Assembly: GCA_023079485.1 (NCBI GenBank)
Contig: CM041084.1
Location: forward strand, 120,768,467 to 120,832,466
Reading direction: 5' to 3'
Source of the DNA: Archilochus colubris
Taxonomy: Eukaryota; Chordata; Aves; Apodiformes; Trochilidae
Length of the DNA stretch: 64,000 nucleotides
Shown here piece by piece: positions 26,845 to 39,443 of the stretch; within the stretch, counting starts at the first letter, position 1; every line of letters begins with the position of its first letter. Below the pieces are notes generated by a model. The model saw only the letters and a list, made by a program, of their open reading frames with translations. It did not search any database and was not told the DNA's origin. A program made the position numbers and the translations under genes.

Positions 26845-27803
26845 GTGGCTCAGTGTCCAAATGCAGATGTGTGACAAGGGGTGTTTCTCAAGGGTTGGTA
26901 CTTAGCCCAGTTCTGTTTAACATCATTGTTGGCAATATGGACAGTGAAATTGAATGCACGCTCATCAAGTTTGCTGATGACACCAAACTGTGTGGTAGAG
27001 TCAACATGCTAGATGGGATGGATGCCATCCAGAGGAACTGTGACAGGCAGGACAAGTGGCTCATACAGTCTGCATGAAGTTCAATAAGGCCAAGTGCAAA
27101 GTTCTGCACCTGGATCAAGGCAATCCCACACATGAATACAGGCTGGGAGGAGAACAGATAGTGAGCAGCCCTGAGGAGAAGGATTTCGGGGGGGGTGGTG
27201 GACCAGAAGCTCAAAATGAGCCATCACTGTGCTCTTGCAGCTCAAAAAGCCAACTGGATCTGGGGCCACATCTAAAGAATCATAGACAGCTCATTGAGTG
27301 GATGATTCTTCCCCTCTCCTCTGCTCTTGTGACACCCACTTGGAGTCCTGGGTCCAGTTTTGGAATCCCCAGCATAAGGACATAGAGCTCCTGGAACATA
27401 TTCAGAGGAGAGCCACTAAAGTGAAAAAAGAGCTGGAGCACCTCCTCTATAAGCCAGGTTGAGGAAGTTGGGGTTATTCAGCCTGCAGAAAGAGGCTCTG
27501 AGGTGACCTTATAGCAACCTTCCAGTATCTGATGGGGGCCTACAAGAAAGCTGGGGTAGGGCTTTTTACACGAGTATGTAATGAGACGACAAGGGGAAAT
27601 TCTTTAAACCTTGAAGAGGGGAGATTTAATTCAGGCATTAAGAAAAAACTGGAACAGGTTGTTCAAAAAAGGTTGTTCAAGGCCAGGCTGGATGGGACCT
27701 TGGGCAACCTGGTCTGGTGGAAGGTGTCCATGCCCATGCAGGTCTGTTGGAACGAGATGATCTTTAAGGTCGCTTCCAGCCTCAGCCATTCTACGATTCT
27801 GAT
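26845..27803 (+). mobile_element. 5'-truncated CR1 LINE with RT C-terminal part
   Basis: The element begins inside ORF2 at the reverse-transcriptase motif B (GVSQGLVLSPVLFNII, where the CR1 family usually has GVPQGSVLGPVLFNIF). The intact motif C FADDTKL follows at 26970-26990. Downstream, in shifted frames, come [17 protein letters not shown], then segments matching the CR1 thumb and C-terminus (GAYKKAGVGLFTRVCNETTR near 27532, then FKARLDG and NLVWWKV). The 3' end at about 27803 carries the terminal CCATTCTACGATTCTGATT. Several frameshifts and a G8 run at 27188-27195 disable it. Only about the last third of ORF2 and the 3' UTR are present. Confidence 0.92.
26853..27077 (+). pseudogene. CR1 ORF2 reverse transcriptase fragment
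   Basis: A 74-codon open stretch within the CR1 copy covering RT motifs B and C. The catalytic aspartate pair is preserved (FADD). The apparent ATG start is internal to the original ORF2, and the frame closes soon after LIQSA, where the family normally continues into [12 protein letters not shown]; that continuation lies in another frame from about 27056. It is therefore a frameshifted fragment of a non-LTR retrotransposon protein, which in a functional element would prime reverse transcription at the genomic target. Confidence 0.85.
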
Positions 27804-30800
27804 TATTATACCATTGCAAACACTCAGTCATTACAAGTACCAAATATATTCAGAGAATATAATCAAGCAGTAAAGTTCCACATTATTACATCCTTAAATA
27901 ATCCTCCGTTAGTCTTTATTCTACTACAGTGTCAGAGAATGGGAGCAATATAGAGGATGGAGCAATACACCAGCTTCTGTGGTGTAATGTAACTGATGAA
28001 GAGAAATAGCTGCTTGCAGATGACAGTTCAGGAGCTCCATATTGAGAGTCATATTTAAATGATGTCTATCCACTTCCCTTAAGTTTCTCTCCTGAGCTCT
28101 TCGGAATACTGGTATATTCATCAAATTTCTAATACAGTAGAATGTTACCTTGTAAAACCTAGGTACCACCAGTGTAGGAATCAGCATGAATACTGCTATA
28201 AATGGTAACAGTAGCACCAATAGTAGCATTCATTAACAATTATAAGCCTTAAGAAATTATTTCAGTTCCTAATACTGCATTTATAAGCTAAGCTTTCTAA
28301 CAGCCTTTCAGTGCTCTTTTTTGAAGTGTTAAATGTGGCATAATTGTAATGATTTGACTTTCTCTGCAAATTCTGTGTCAATATACACCTCTGAGAATGC
28401 AGAAACAAATGAGGCAGAGTGATCCTTAAGAGCAGCTTCTCCTTCCTGTTCTGAGTAGATTCACAAGAAAAGGTAAACAAGATAATGACAGAAGTCACAC
28501 CTCCACAGCTGCCAAGGAACTTCTGACTTCCAGAAGGTGGTCAATGCCTAAAATTCTTCCGTTGATTCTGGGAATTGAAAAATGGCTCCTTCAGCCTCAA
28601 AAGTGCATGTCAGCCACCTGTGCCATAGGATTCATAATTAAGTACCTTTTGCTATCTCAGAAAGCAGATACTTGTCTTAACATTCTAATACTGTCAAGTT
28701 CTATATTTATTGTCATCAAAAAACATTGGATACCTTCATCTATTTTTTTTTTTTTTGAAAGATGTTTAGTCTTCTCATTCTCTGGTACTGAGTGCCTAAA
28801 ATACCAGTTCTAAAAACAATCAAAAAAAAGTTCTTTGTTTACACTTGTAATCTGAATGTAGAATTTCCAATATCAAAATTTAATGTAAATGTCTCACTGT
28901 CTTTAGGTGATAAACATAACTGAACCTTAAAACCACAGCCATCATGGACCCTATTTCTAAACCACAGTTTTTCCTTCTTCAATAGCAAACATTCTTTTTT
29001 GGTGTTTTAGCTAACAGATGCTTAATTTTTTTAGGTTATTACCTGCGATTTTTGTGCCTTTCCATGGCCTTAAAAAGTAAACTTTCTAGAACACCACAAA
29101 AATTTAAAAAAAACCCCACAATAATGCAGCATGGGTAATACTGAAGGAAAACCTGAAGTTTGGAACTTGAGTTAGCTTTCCCTTTACTTTTTCATTGAGA
29201 TACTACATTTTTACTGAAGTTTGGAAATAATTTCTAACTACTGGATTCTTTTTTCTCCCTGAGATCATTATTTTTTGTTGGGTTTTTTCATATTTTTTCC
29301 TTCTGCTGGGTATTGAGTCTCAGTTCAAGGAAGCAGGCATTGATGTCAAATTACAACTTTGAAAAGTATTCAACCTCTATTTCAGGAATGAACAGAAAAA
29401 AAACCCAAAACTCAGTAGTCCAAACTAATGCAGAAACTCTGAGAAAATTAGTAAAATAAATCCCATCAATTCTGATGAGAAATTCATATTAGACAGCATA
29501 TGCTTCTACTTTAAAGATGATTTAGGCATCCTTAAAGTTGAGACTGCAGGTATCTTTAAATTTAATCACTTACTTTGCACATAGAGGAATATGAATTGAA
29601 GCAAATCCTGAATGCTATGGAGCTGTAGAAATCTCACAGTAAACCTCTTACCTTGCATTTCTTTTCCTTGTCAGTGACTTTAGCCAGACATGTTTTGCTG
29701 TGTTTTAGTGAATAAATCATAATTTTTAAGAGCTTTCTTTTCCTAGTTTAAAGAATTGATTTATTTTAAAATGAATATATACAGCAGAACATTCTGAGTA
29801 TAAGAAATTAATTTTGCAATATAATGAAAGATTTTTCTAGAGGTAAGAGAGAATAAGTTTAAATAGTCAGCTTAATGTTCTGAAATATAATTTTGCTTTT
29901 GTTACTGTGGCAAAATGAAGGTTTCTTTTATATACTGTATATCCCAAGATGATTTCAAAGCACTTTCACTTAGAAAAGCTAGCTGCTATTACATATGAAT
30001 TTTCAAAGCTTGCCAAGGCTTTGGAAGGAATGATGAAAATTACTATTGCACGACCTTCAGGTTTTCTTTGTTTCATAAAAGGCTAAGATAGCATTTTTGT
30101 CATTTTTCTTTCAGCTCAGGTCTTTCATCATAAATATCAAAGCATGCAATTATGCCTGCTCATATCCTACCACATTCTACCTGTTTTCTATCCATCATGA
30201 TGGTGTTCTCTTTTAGGATGCCTTTTTCTTTTGTTTTTTGCAAATCTGAAAGAAGTGTTTTTGTCGAATGCCATAAATTGTTCATGAAACGCATGTTGCT
30301 CTGATTAAAAAGAAGAATTTATTAAAAATGGCTTTCATTCTTTTGTTCTAAGCACAATCCTAAAGTAACATTCAAGTGACAAACCTAACAGTATCATAGG
30401 AGACTGATTTGGCCTACAGGTTCAATTTTTAAATAATGCTCATTGGAAAAAATGGGATGATCTATTAAAAGCTCTGGTTTCATAATGAATTATTCTTGTT
30501 GTTCTTTTTTATTTTTCATGTGTAACTCATTCTGTATTTTCTGTGGCTTTGTATGGCCTGATCATAAAAATCAAAATGCTCATAACTTCTGTAGCCTAAG
30601 TTGTCATAGTTGCATAATATATCTCAAAGTTAAGTTGCTTCTATACCTTAAGTACTTCAAATTAGCATCCATTAGATTTTTTTGTATGTGTTTTCTGATA
30701 CATTCCATTTTACAAGGCATTCCATTATCACAGGTGTTATAAATACATCAGACTGAAATATCCAGGGTTTGTTTGCTTCCAAAATGTTTTTTATTTGGGT

Positions 30801-33715
30801 TTAGATTTTTTACAACCACTAAGTTAAACACTAATAAAAACTTATACGGTAAAAATATTGGAATGCTATAAATTGAGTGAGGGAGAAAAAAAAAAAACAA
30901 CCCAATCTTTTTTGAAAGACAGAACAGCAAACCTTTGTTAGTGCTTGCAGGAACACACCTCCACATTTTTTGGTCATTATGCTCAGATTTTTATCAAATT
31001 TACAATGACAAAAGGAATACATTGTTTTCATCAATTTCAACTGTGCTGTCACATGAATGTGAACTTACTGGCTATGTCTTAAGTTAAATGTCAAGGGATA
31101 CACATCTTCCACATAGAATAGAAGTAATTTCCCATTTCTTTTAGTGGTGGTGGAACAAAAAACCTCTACTGTATTTTAAAACCAAGTAGAACTTCCCCAA
31201 CATGTGGTATTAAAAATGACTGAATATAAATAGTTACAGTACCTAGCATAAAAAATATTTTTAATAATAATAATTTGAACTATCCATCCCTTGCTCTTCA
31301 ATGTTTTGCTGATGTGAAATTGTGAATAAAATAGTTTAAAACCAAGATTGATCTATTTAATTAAGAAAATATGCAGGAATTTTTCAATCCTTCTAAAGAA
31401 GGAACATGAGAAATAACCAGTTAAAGAGAGAGGCTATCTAAGAGGCTTTTTTTTTTACGTGCACCTTTTAAAAACTCCCTTCTGAGAACACAAACACTCC
31501 CAGCAAAACCCTCAGTATAGTGGCTATATGTATCAGTGCTAGAAAAGGAAGATGACACTCACCATAAGAGAATTAATTAGTTCTTAAGACTTCTAAAACA
31601 TTAAAAGGACTTCCAAACAACATTGCTTGCTTATAGAGTGTCCATTCAGTTCATTGTGAATTTGAAATGATAGATTAAAATTCTTAGATTGCTATATATC
31701 CTTACTCCTACATCACAATCTGTGCATGCTTACTTTTCCACACTGAATTATAAATATGCTTAGAAATTATTGTACATTACATTAAAATAATAAATAATTA
31801 AAACAATAAATAAACTCAAAACAAAAACCAAAAACCAAAAATATGCTGGACCATTTGAGATATATAAAAAAAGCAGCTGTCTGAGAAGCTTTTTAATGTC
31901 TGTAGCAACTCATGGAGGATTTTGGCCTCTGCTTGTCTGAAATCCATTTGCCAAAAACTGCCTTTCAAATGTTAAACTCCAATAGTAAAGGGATCTTATA
32001 CTCAATAACATTATAAAATTCATTTTTTTTCTCCATCCATAAAACTTGGATCCCAGAATACTTTAAAGCCTAGCCATAAAGCAACCAAAGATAAATTACC
32101 TTTTAATTGGAAGAAACACTTTAGTACGTTTGAGCATTCTTTAGATTCCTATAGAATGGCAATGACACAATTTTTTCGGATTATAAATCTATTTCCCTAT
32201 AAGCATAACATTATCCATGCTGAAATAATACCTTCAACTAAAAAATTTGCCTTTGTCTCTGTCAGGGAGACTATACAAATGAATTTAAAGTATGCAAAGT
32301 GATAAGAAGACATTCTAAAGTATTCCCTTTTGCCAAAGTCAGACACTATTAAAGACTGATGCAAGTGTAATATCTGTGATCAAGGCTGAATATGTTAGCA
32401 CTTTGTTAATGAAGTTAAGGAGTGTAAAGTGTGGGTTCCAACTCAGAACCTGTCAGAATATTCCAAAAATAGTGGACGGAGGCTTTACTACTTTCATTAG
32501 ATGCAATAAATAAATTTAAAAAATGAAAAGGTGATCTGAAATGTGTACAGGGGGAAACAAAGAACCAAGCAATGAAAGGCAACATACATAATAATAATCA
32601 AGAATTACAATGGTCACTGGAGCACCATGGCAGCAAAAGAACAAATTATTTTGTGAAGTTGATAAAAATCAGAAAAAGGGAAGAGAGGCTTCTCCCCAAA
32701 TCCCTGCATAAAATATAATGCAAGATAAGGTGTCAGAGAAGGGGTTCCAGTGACAAAAATCTTTATATTTAAAAGTTATTTCACAAAAATAAATGAAAGT
32801 TGTATTACTTTACTGACTGTTGTTAGGGAAACTATATTGAATGCTTAAAAATAGAAAAAGCTCAAAGACATTACTACTTTGCTCTTACTCTTTGTCACTA
32901 TTTCTGCTAATTGAATTGTAATAATAGTCTGAGTCACTTAAAGGAGTACACTTCCTCAACAAACCAGGTTTAAAGATATGTGATCCTTTTGAACCATTTC
33001 CTTCTGGGTTATGAATTCTAAAAGCACACAGAAGTAAAGTGGAAGTGATAACATACAGGAGTTGTTTGTAAAGATCAGGGCCGTTAAGCAAAAGTGACCA
33101 CAATATAAGTTATTTCTAAATTGCAATAATAAGACTCAAACCAAAACTGAGTACTGTGGCATCAAATTACAAAAAAGATTTTTCATTGAGTTTGTGTTGT
33201 TTCTTTTAATAGCATAACTAATAAAAATAACCCTAATATCAAACATGAGGAAAATTAAATTTTGACTCAGGATAGACATATGTTGAGTGTGTTATAACAG
33301 AATTATGGAAAGCATAACTTACTTCAGCAGAAAATGTAAGACAAAAGTCAGTATTTGTAAATTGCAAAATGTACAAGATTACTTGAGCCAAACTGGAAAT
33401 CCTATCTTTGTGAACCCAGTTGAAAGAATCATAAATTGTGTCAGAAAAACATTTAAAATAGAATGAGAGCCAAGAAAAAAAAATGTATCCAGAGACTTAA
33501 AAACAAATGTAATTTTTAAGTATGAAAGAAACAGGAGGTATGTGTGAAAATTTGTGGGTCTTCAGGGCTCCCTGGGGATTATGACACAGACTGAATTATA
33601 AGGATGCAGTGAGAAAACAGTTCATTTCTTCTTACCAGCATTCATCTTAGGTCATACTCTATCTTCAGAGGGAGATCTTTCTTCATTGTTAATCCTACTG
33701 AATCCTACTGTACCA
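27804..33715. other. Gene-free stretch
   Basis: No supported gene, RNA gene or element. The opposing frames around 27924-28813 are under 105 codons, end in repeats or homopolymers and show no domain. The sequence is uniformly AT-rich with scattered A- or T-rich tracts (for example near 28741-28756 and 31795-31842). Confidence 0.55.
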
Positions 33716-34377
33716 TTACCTTCAGATACCTCAGTCTGTGTATAACATCAAGCTGAGTGGTGAGTTTGATATGCTTAAGGGAAGTGATGTTATTCAGAAA
33801 GACCTTGAGAGTGGAGAAAAACAGAAGTGACGGTGCAAAAGTATGTGAAATTTAGACATTATTAGATTTCTAATGAGGTCATTCATATAGTATCTTTCAT
33901 CAAATAGTACATAAAGAAGGCTGAATATGGGCCAATAATTCAGATATCCAACAGAATGTTAATAAGGAGACCTTAAGGACAAGTGCAAGGTCATCCACCT
34001 GCCCTTGGACAATCAGTGCAGATATGAATGGACTGGAGTTCTGCAGAGAAGCAGCTGGGGATAATGGTAGATGAAAAATTGGTCATAAGCCAGTAGCCCA
34101 GAAAGCCAGTTGTATCCTGGGCTGCATGAAAACAGGAGTGGCCAGAAGGTTGAGGGAGATTATTTTCACCCTCTATTCCGCTCTTGTGAGACCCTACCAG
34201 GAGTACTGTGTCCATCTCTAGACCTCCATTGCAAAAAAGATTTTGATTTGTTAGAGCAAGTCCTGAGGAGGTCCACAATAAAGAACAGAGTGCTGTAACA
34301 CCACTTCTGTGAAGAAATGCTGAGTTGGGTTTGTTTTGCCTGCAGAAGAGAAGGCACTGGGGAGACCTTATTGTGGG
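33716..34377 (+). mobile_element. CR1 LINE fragment, internally interrupted
   Basis: Two separated CR1 ORF2 pieces lie in the same orientation. The first (about 33716-33815) reads IKLSGEFDMLKGSDVIQKDL, matching the segment just after the CR1 FADDTKLSG motif. The second (about 33986-34377) reads KCKVIHLPLDNQ, later LEQVLRRS, and a degraded counterpart of the family's LRELGLFSLEKRRLRGDL end. In an ordinary CR1 these pieces are about 45 nt apart; here they are separated by about 170 nt (33816-33985). That spacer recurs at 34712-34878. Both ends of the element are missing, including the 3' terminal repeats. Confidence 0.8.
33823..33985 (+). repeat. Copy 1 of a locally duplicated segment (inside CR1)
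   Basis: About 163 bp with a clear partner at 34712-34878. Shared landmarks include GATTTCTAATGAGGTCATTC (GATTTCTAGTGAGGTCATTC in copy 2), AATAATTCAGATATCCAA, and a 3' edge reading AAGGACAAG in both. The segment is not CR1 coding sequence but sits between two CR1 pieces. Confidence 0.75.
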
Positions 34378-34711
34378 TTTCTTACTAAAAAATTAATAAA
34401 TAAATTGAAGTCAGTGACCAAAAACTAAATTGCTGGAAGAAGAAACCTGAGCTAAGAACTCACTAGAGAAAATAAGTCATCTCACTAAACACCAGTCAGT
34501 CCAAATTAGTCTCAGTCCCTGACTGCACCAGGAAGAAAGGAGAATGGGACTGGAACACTACAAGCCATTTCATAAACCACCAGAAAAAATGTGTTCACTC
34601 CCAAGTAAGTTAAAATAGTTTGCAATAGTGTGTTAATGCATCAGACTTATATTCAAATGTAAAAGCAGTGAATTTTAAGTTACATGAAGAAATCTGACTC
34701 AGGAAAAAGCA
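34378..34711. other. Unassigned spacer between duplicated segments
   Basis: About 330 bp of unrecognised sequence between the end of the CR1 fragment and copy 2 of the duplicated segment. No open frame or repeat motif is evident. Confidence 0.5.
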
Positions 34712-34878
34712 CAAAATGACAGTGCGAAGGTATGTAGAATTTGGGTGTTACTAGATTTCTAGTGAGGTCATTCATACAATATCTTTCATTAAGTGGTACA
34801 TAAAGAAGCATGAACCTAGGGAAATAATTCAGATATCCAATAGAATTTTAATCAGGAGATCTGAAGGACAAGGAATTA
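34712..34878 (+). repeat. Copy 2 of a locally duplicated segment
   Basis: Direct-orientation partner of 33823-33985, about 890 bp downstream and roughly 80-85% identical by eye. Its right edge still carries GAAGGACAAGG, corresponding to the CR1-derived AAGGACAAGTGCAAGG next to copy 1. This suggests that copy 2 was copied from copy 1 together with a few CR1 bases. Beyond this point the two diverge. Confidence 0.75.
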
Positions 34879-35110
34879 AAAAAAGATGATATATCATATA
34901 TGATCATGTAATGACCTACAGAATCATCTAAGGAAATTTGCCAGCAATTAACCAAAATGATCCTCAGTACAATAAGATGGTTCCAGATACTTTTTACTAT
35001 GCCACATACTTTTATTTTAGTAGGACACTTGAGAAGTGTGCCAACCCATTACCAACAGACTGACATGGCAGCTTGTACTTCAGAGTCTCTGAAAAAGCAA
35101 TCTCTTTAAG

Positions 35111-35152
35111 TGTGTATATATATACATGTGCATAGATGTATGTACATATATA
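35111..35152. repeat. TA/CA-rich microsatellite, left of CR1 insertion
   Basis: A GTGTATATATATACATGTGC-type tract ending directly at the CR1 terminal repeat. A similar tract resumes on the other side at 35719. Confidence 0.75.
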
Positions 35153-35718
35153 TAGAATCATAGAATGGCTGGGGTTGGTAGCGACCTTAAAGATCATCTA
35201 GTTCGATCAGCCCTGCATGGGCAGGGACACTTTCCACTAGGTCAGGTTGCCCAAGGCCTCATCCAGCCTGACCTTAAATACTTCCATAGAGTGGGGAAGC
35301 CACAACTTCCTTGAGCAACCTGTTCCAGTGTCTCACCACCCTCAAATTAAAGATTTTTCTTTTCTTAATATCTGGACTAAATCTCCCCTCTTCAAGTTTT
35401 AAACCATTTTCCCTTGTCCTCTCATTACACACTCATGTAAAAAGCCCTACCCCAGCTTTCTTGTAGGCCTCCATCATATATCGGAAGGTTGCTATAAGGT
35501 CACCTCAGAGCCTCCTTTTCTCCAGTCCGAACAACCCCAACTTCCTCAGCCTGGCTTTATAGGGGAGGTGCTCCAGCCCTTTTATCATTTTAGTGTCTCT
35601 CCTCTGTATACGTTCCAGGAACTCTATGTCCTTCTTATGTTGGTGACTCCAGAACTGGACACAATACTCCCTGTGGGGTCTCACAAGAGCAGAGTAGTGG
35701 AGAATCACCTCCCTCGAC
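35153..35718 (-). mobile_element. CR1 LINE, 5'-truncated, best-preserved copy
   Basis: The plus strand starts with TAGAATCATAGAATGGCTGG, the reverse complement of the CR1 3' end. It continues through the complement of the family's standard tail (ACCTTAAAGATCATCTAG) without large gaps. Read on the minus strand, the inner part encodes the CR1 ORF2 C-terminus (see 35505-35750). The copy is about 566 bp long. It looks younger than the others in the window: the terminal region is near-consensus and one frame stays open for about 70 codons of family sequence. The truncated 5' end abuts a TA/CA microsatellite that also flanks the 3' end, so the insertion split a pre-existing simple repeat. Confidence 0.93.
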
Positions 35719-35750
35719 ATATACATATATGCATATATACATATGCACAC
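35505..35750 (-). pseudogene. CR1 ORF2 C-terminal fragment
   Basis: The frame reads [19 protein letters not shown], then [20 protein letters not shown] and [14 protein letters not shown], which is the canonical C-terminal end of CR1 ORF2 after the RT domain. The first about ten residues ([10 protein letters not shown]) are not family sequence: they come from translation of the adjoining TA/CA microsatellite, so the start codon is accidental. The fragment lacks RT catalytic motifs and cannot be functional. Confidence 0.88.
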
Positions 35751-35758
35751 ACATATAT
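35719..35758. repeat. TA/CA-rich microsatellite, right of CR1 insertion
   Basis: A CATATACATATATGCATATA-type tract and then CACACACATATAT, a continuation of the simple repeat left of the CR1 at 35111-35152. Confidence 0.75.
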
Positions 35759-36954
35759 TTGCTTCCAGGTAGCAGGGAGCGAAGAGAAATTATCTTCAGA
35801 TTTACAACAAAGAAGAGGTTAGCTGGTAAGCAGAAATCAGAATTCAGAGGAAAGAAAATTCTTGCCCCTCATAGGTGACTTTTTTAGCCTTAGCCAGAGT
35901 AAATCAGGCACCAAGATTCACTAAAGGTTGCAGAAGTTAAACCTTATATTTGTAAATCTAGTTAATTATGGAAGATGTATTTGTTTTTCCATCAAAATCA
36001 ATGAAAGGGAAGGATGAAGAGATACATACTAGCAAGAGTCAGGTGTAAAGAACTTAATTTGTGCTTGATTCTTAGTTTCTATTCAGTTAAGATCCTTTAG
36101 ATCTTTCTGCAAAGAAAACTAACATAAAACCTTCCTAAATGTATTTAACTTTTCTTGGGCTAATTACTTAGCAGCTCATTTATAACAGTCCATTCAATTA
36201 TCATAGCACCTATTACCCTTGAAATTCTTGGGCTTACTAGCTTAGAAAAACTAAGGCTTTAGGAAATGTTAATTAGGAGTTACGGGACTTAATTAAGCAG
36301 GAGAAAGAAAAAAAGTTCTAAACACTATGTTGCATTGTCACATATATTTCTGTCCAGAATAACAGATATTCTGCTTTCAATAGCAGTTACAATACTTCTG
36401 AAAATCTATATAATGAATAATTAGAAAAAAAGCTTCTCAAAATGTAATATTTTATGGATGAAGCCACCTCAGTTCCAGTATGGTTGCAAAATGGATAACT
36501 GAATCACTTAAATAGTAAAAAATTTACTCGTGTCCCATAATTCAGTTAATGTTTCATAAAACAAACAAATAAATTCCAAAATTCCTGGCTGCAATATTAA
36601 GCACACTCTCTAAAGGTCTGTAAAGGTCTTTGGTGCACAGATATTAAAAAAGTTTCTGAATATTAAATATTCTTACTTTCCACTAGTAAGAATCCATGAG
36701 TTTGCTTAAAGCTATTTTTTGACATGATGAAACATTTTCAAAATACTGAATAAAATTCTTTTGGAATGTGGCCAGTTTTAACCCGCATCAATGAACAAAG
36801 TACTATTTGTAAGTAATGATTATTTAAGCTAGACTTCCAGATGACTTTGGTTTGGTCTCTCACTTCTGTAGAAAAATGTCTGTCTGATGAATCAGTATGG
36901 ATTTATATAGATATTTCAGTCAGATACTTTCTCATTCAAGTAGTCTGATCTTTT
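35759..36954. other. Gene-free stretch
   Basis: AT-rich sequence with no supported gene or element. Confidence 0.5.
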
Positions 36955-37243
36955 TACAAGGGCATGTAGTGACAGAGCAAGGGGTAACTTTTTAAAAACT
37001 GGAAGAGTGAGGATTTACATTAGATTTAGGAGGATATTCTTTACTGTGAGAGTGGTGAGATACCGGCAGATCTTGTCCAGAGAAGTCCTTAATGCCCCTT
37101 CCCTGGGCCAATTCCAGGCCAGGTTGGATGGGGCTTTAAGCAACCTGGTGGGGTGAGAGGTGTCTCTGTCCATAGCACAGGGACTAGAAAAAAAAAGATC
37201 TTGAAGACCCCTGCCAGCCCAAACCATTTTATGGTTCTATGAC
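36955..37243 (+). mobile_element. CR1 LINE 3' fragment, about 290 bp
   Basis: The segment opens at the part of CR1 ORF2 that encodes the 'RTRGN-LK-GR-----RK-FFTVRVV-HW--LP-EV' region: GACAGAGCAAGGGGTAACTT, GGATATTCTTTACTGTGAGA and CCAGGCCAGGTTGGATGGGG are recognisable. It runs to a 3' end reading CAGCCCAAACCATTTTATGG followed by TTCTATGACTCCATG. It is 5' truncated and diverged, with an extra A/G-rich run in the 3' UTR. Confidence 0.88.
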
Positions 37244-37585
37244 TCCATGATCAGCACATTTTCATGTGCATACTTATAAATATTTTCTGCCATGATAAAT
37301 ATCTACCATATTTCTGAATACACTAGTCACAATTTATCCTCCAAGTCAAAATAATTTGAGAAATTAATATTTTTAACAAACACACAACTAAATTATATTC
37401 TGGTACTTTAAATGGAAAAAACTACATGGAAATCACTGACACCTAAAACTAAATGTATAGTTATTAATAGTGTGATAGAGTAGCCTTCCATATTATAATC
37501 TTGCTTATGGGACAGATGTCTCTTGTGAAAAACAGCCTTAGATTTATAAACACCCAGGAACCAAGACATTGCAGAAAATAGATAA

Positions 37586-37642
37586 TTTTTAAGTATTTTT
37601 TGTATTTTTAAGTATTTAAGTTTTTAAGTATTTAAGTATTTT
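37586..37642. repeat. TTTAAGTAT-type minisatellite
   Basis: Four to five irregular copies of TTTTTAAGTAT or TATTTAAG in about 57 bp, tandemly arranged. Confidence 0.7.
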
Positions 37643-39396
37643 GTTCCTGCCCTACAATGCTACTGATGTAGGTACTGCACTTAAATAGTGCAAGTGCAGC
37701 ATAAACACAGACTTTGCATTACATATTTTCCCTTAAACTGCAGATCACAAAATGCAATGGTATTAGTTAAGCATGATTACAAATAGTGCTTTGATGTATT
37801 TCTGTACATTGGTTATATATATTTAAACATCTCTTGTTGCAATCAGAAGGAGAAGAGACCATTTAATGCTGGATAGCTATATAGTATTGACATGGAGATA
37901 ATAGAAATAGTTTTATCCTTGTACATCTTTATTTAATACATATATGATCTCTATTTCTTTGGATTTCAAAGGCATTCAGAGATCCTATCAAAAACCTGAA
38001 ATAAACTGAAAATAGCATAGATACCTGAATTAAACAGAACTTCAGTAAACCATATATTTTATTTTAGAATTCTTTCTCCTGTCTGCTAAGTTACGAAAGA
38101 TACAGACTCCTTAAATCTAGCCTTGAAGGTGATACATTGTATTGATTTGACACTTCTTGAGACCTAAATAATCAAGTACATGTTTTTATGATTGGCTGTA
38201 GTTGCCTTTTGTCTGGCTGCCTAAAGAATGTTAAGTTGAATGAGGTCATCTATAGTCTATAGATAATCTACACAACTAATAAAAATGCTAAGTAGACTGC
38301 CAATCTGTTTTCCAATCATATCAAATCTCCTAATCCAATTTGTAATTTTCAACATGAAACTAATCTAAAAAAAATAAAATAAAATATATGTGTTTACTAG
38401 AAGAGAGTGATATATTGCCAGTACACATCTAGCTGCATTTTAACATTTTGACTTTCTCTGGAAACATCATAACCTTGTAAATTTTTAACAGTTCTTCATG
38501 GACAGAACACTGTACTGGTGTAAATAAAATAAATATGTAAATTAAAAAAATAAATAACAAAAAACCTATGTATCTAAGTCTTCGATATGTGTAATTCATT
38601 GCTCAAGAACCTTAAAAATCTAGTTAGTGCTTTCTCCTAAGGTATTTTCAGCTACGGATTCATGTCTGAGGATGGTATCTGACTGAAAGTATAAATTATA
38701 AAAATAATAGTAATATTTGGTAGTGCATGCAGCCAACTTCAAATATTTTCTTCTGCTGAAGTGGTAAAATGTTCTGCATTTCAGTTTAGTGGACTTAGAG
38801 CTATAAAACATAGGAACTGTGACTGTGGCATACTGTAGTCCAGTGCCATGGCAAAACCCTAAATCAAGACTCTTCTTCCTCAAACTAATAGGTGTTAGAA
38901 AAAATGTCGTGGTCTGAAAGCTCATACTGTTGGAGAGAATTATATTTTCTTTCCCTGATGTACATGTAAAGACAATCAGATATTTACATAGGCAAACAAC
39001 TTTCAGTTTTATCATTAGTCAAATAATATCCAAACTTTATTTGCTTGGTTTAAACTCACACATAGCAATATATTGGAGGGCTGATATATTGTCAGTGATA
39101 TTCAGTTATGTGAATATAGATTTTACAGCAAAAACCTGTAAAAACATGACTTTCTTCTGTAGGCCCTTTAGATCTGTCTCACAGGCAGATGTGGCCATTC
39201 CCCAATTCACAGTTTGCCAATATATGTTAAATTTCTCTTCAGTTTGTTTTAAAAAAACATATTCCTGAAATAATGTTTGTTTAGCTTAGAGTATTAAATA
39301 TTGATTATGAGTGGTTTTAATCCAATAATTAATATAAGAAAACAAATACATACATGAGAATCCTACAGAGATTTTTCAATCCTTCAGCTGCATATT

Positions 39397-39443
39397 ACAA
39401 AAAAACCAACCAAAGAAACAAAAAAAACACCCACAAACAACCA
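39397..39443. repeat. A/C-rich low-complexity tract
   Basis: AAAAAACCAACC and AAACACCCACAAAC-type units, G-poor. Confidence 0.7.

Noticed and set aside
26888..27269. Minus-strand frames of 108 and 62 codons
   Set aside because: Antisense shadows of the CR1 reverse transcriptase fragment.
38620..39015. A 131-codon minus-strand open frame
   Set aside because: No recognisable domain, signal peptide or splice context, and an overlapping opposite frame of similar length. One such frame in 64 kb of AT-rich DNA is plausible by chance.
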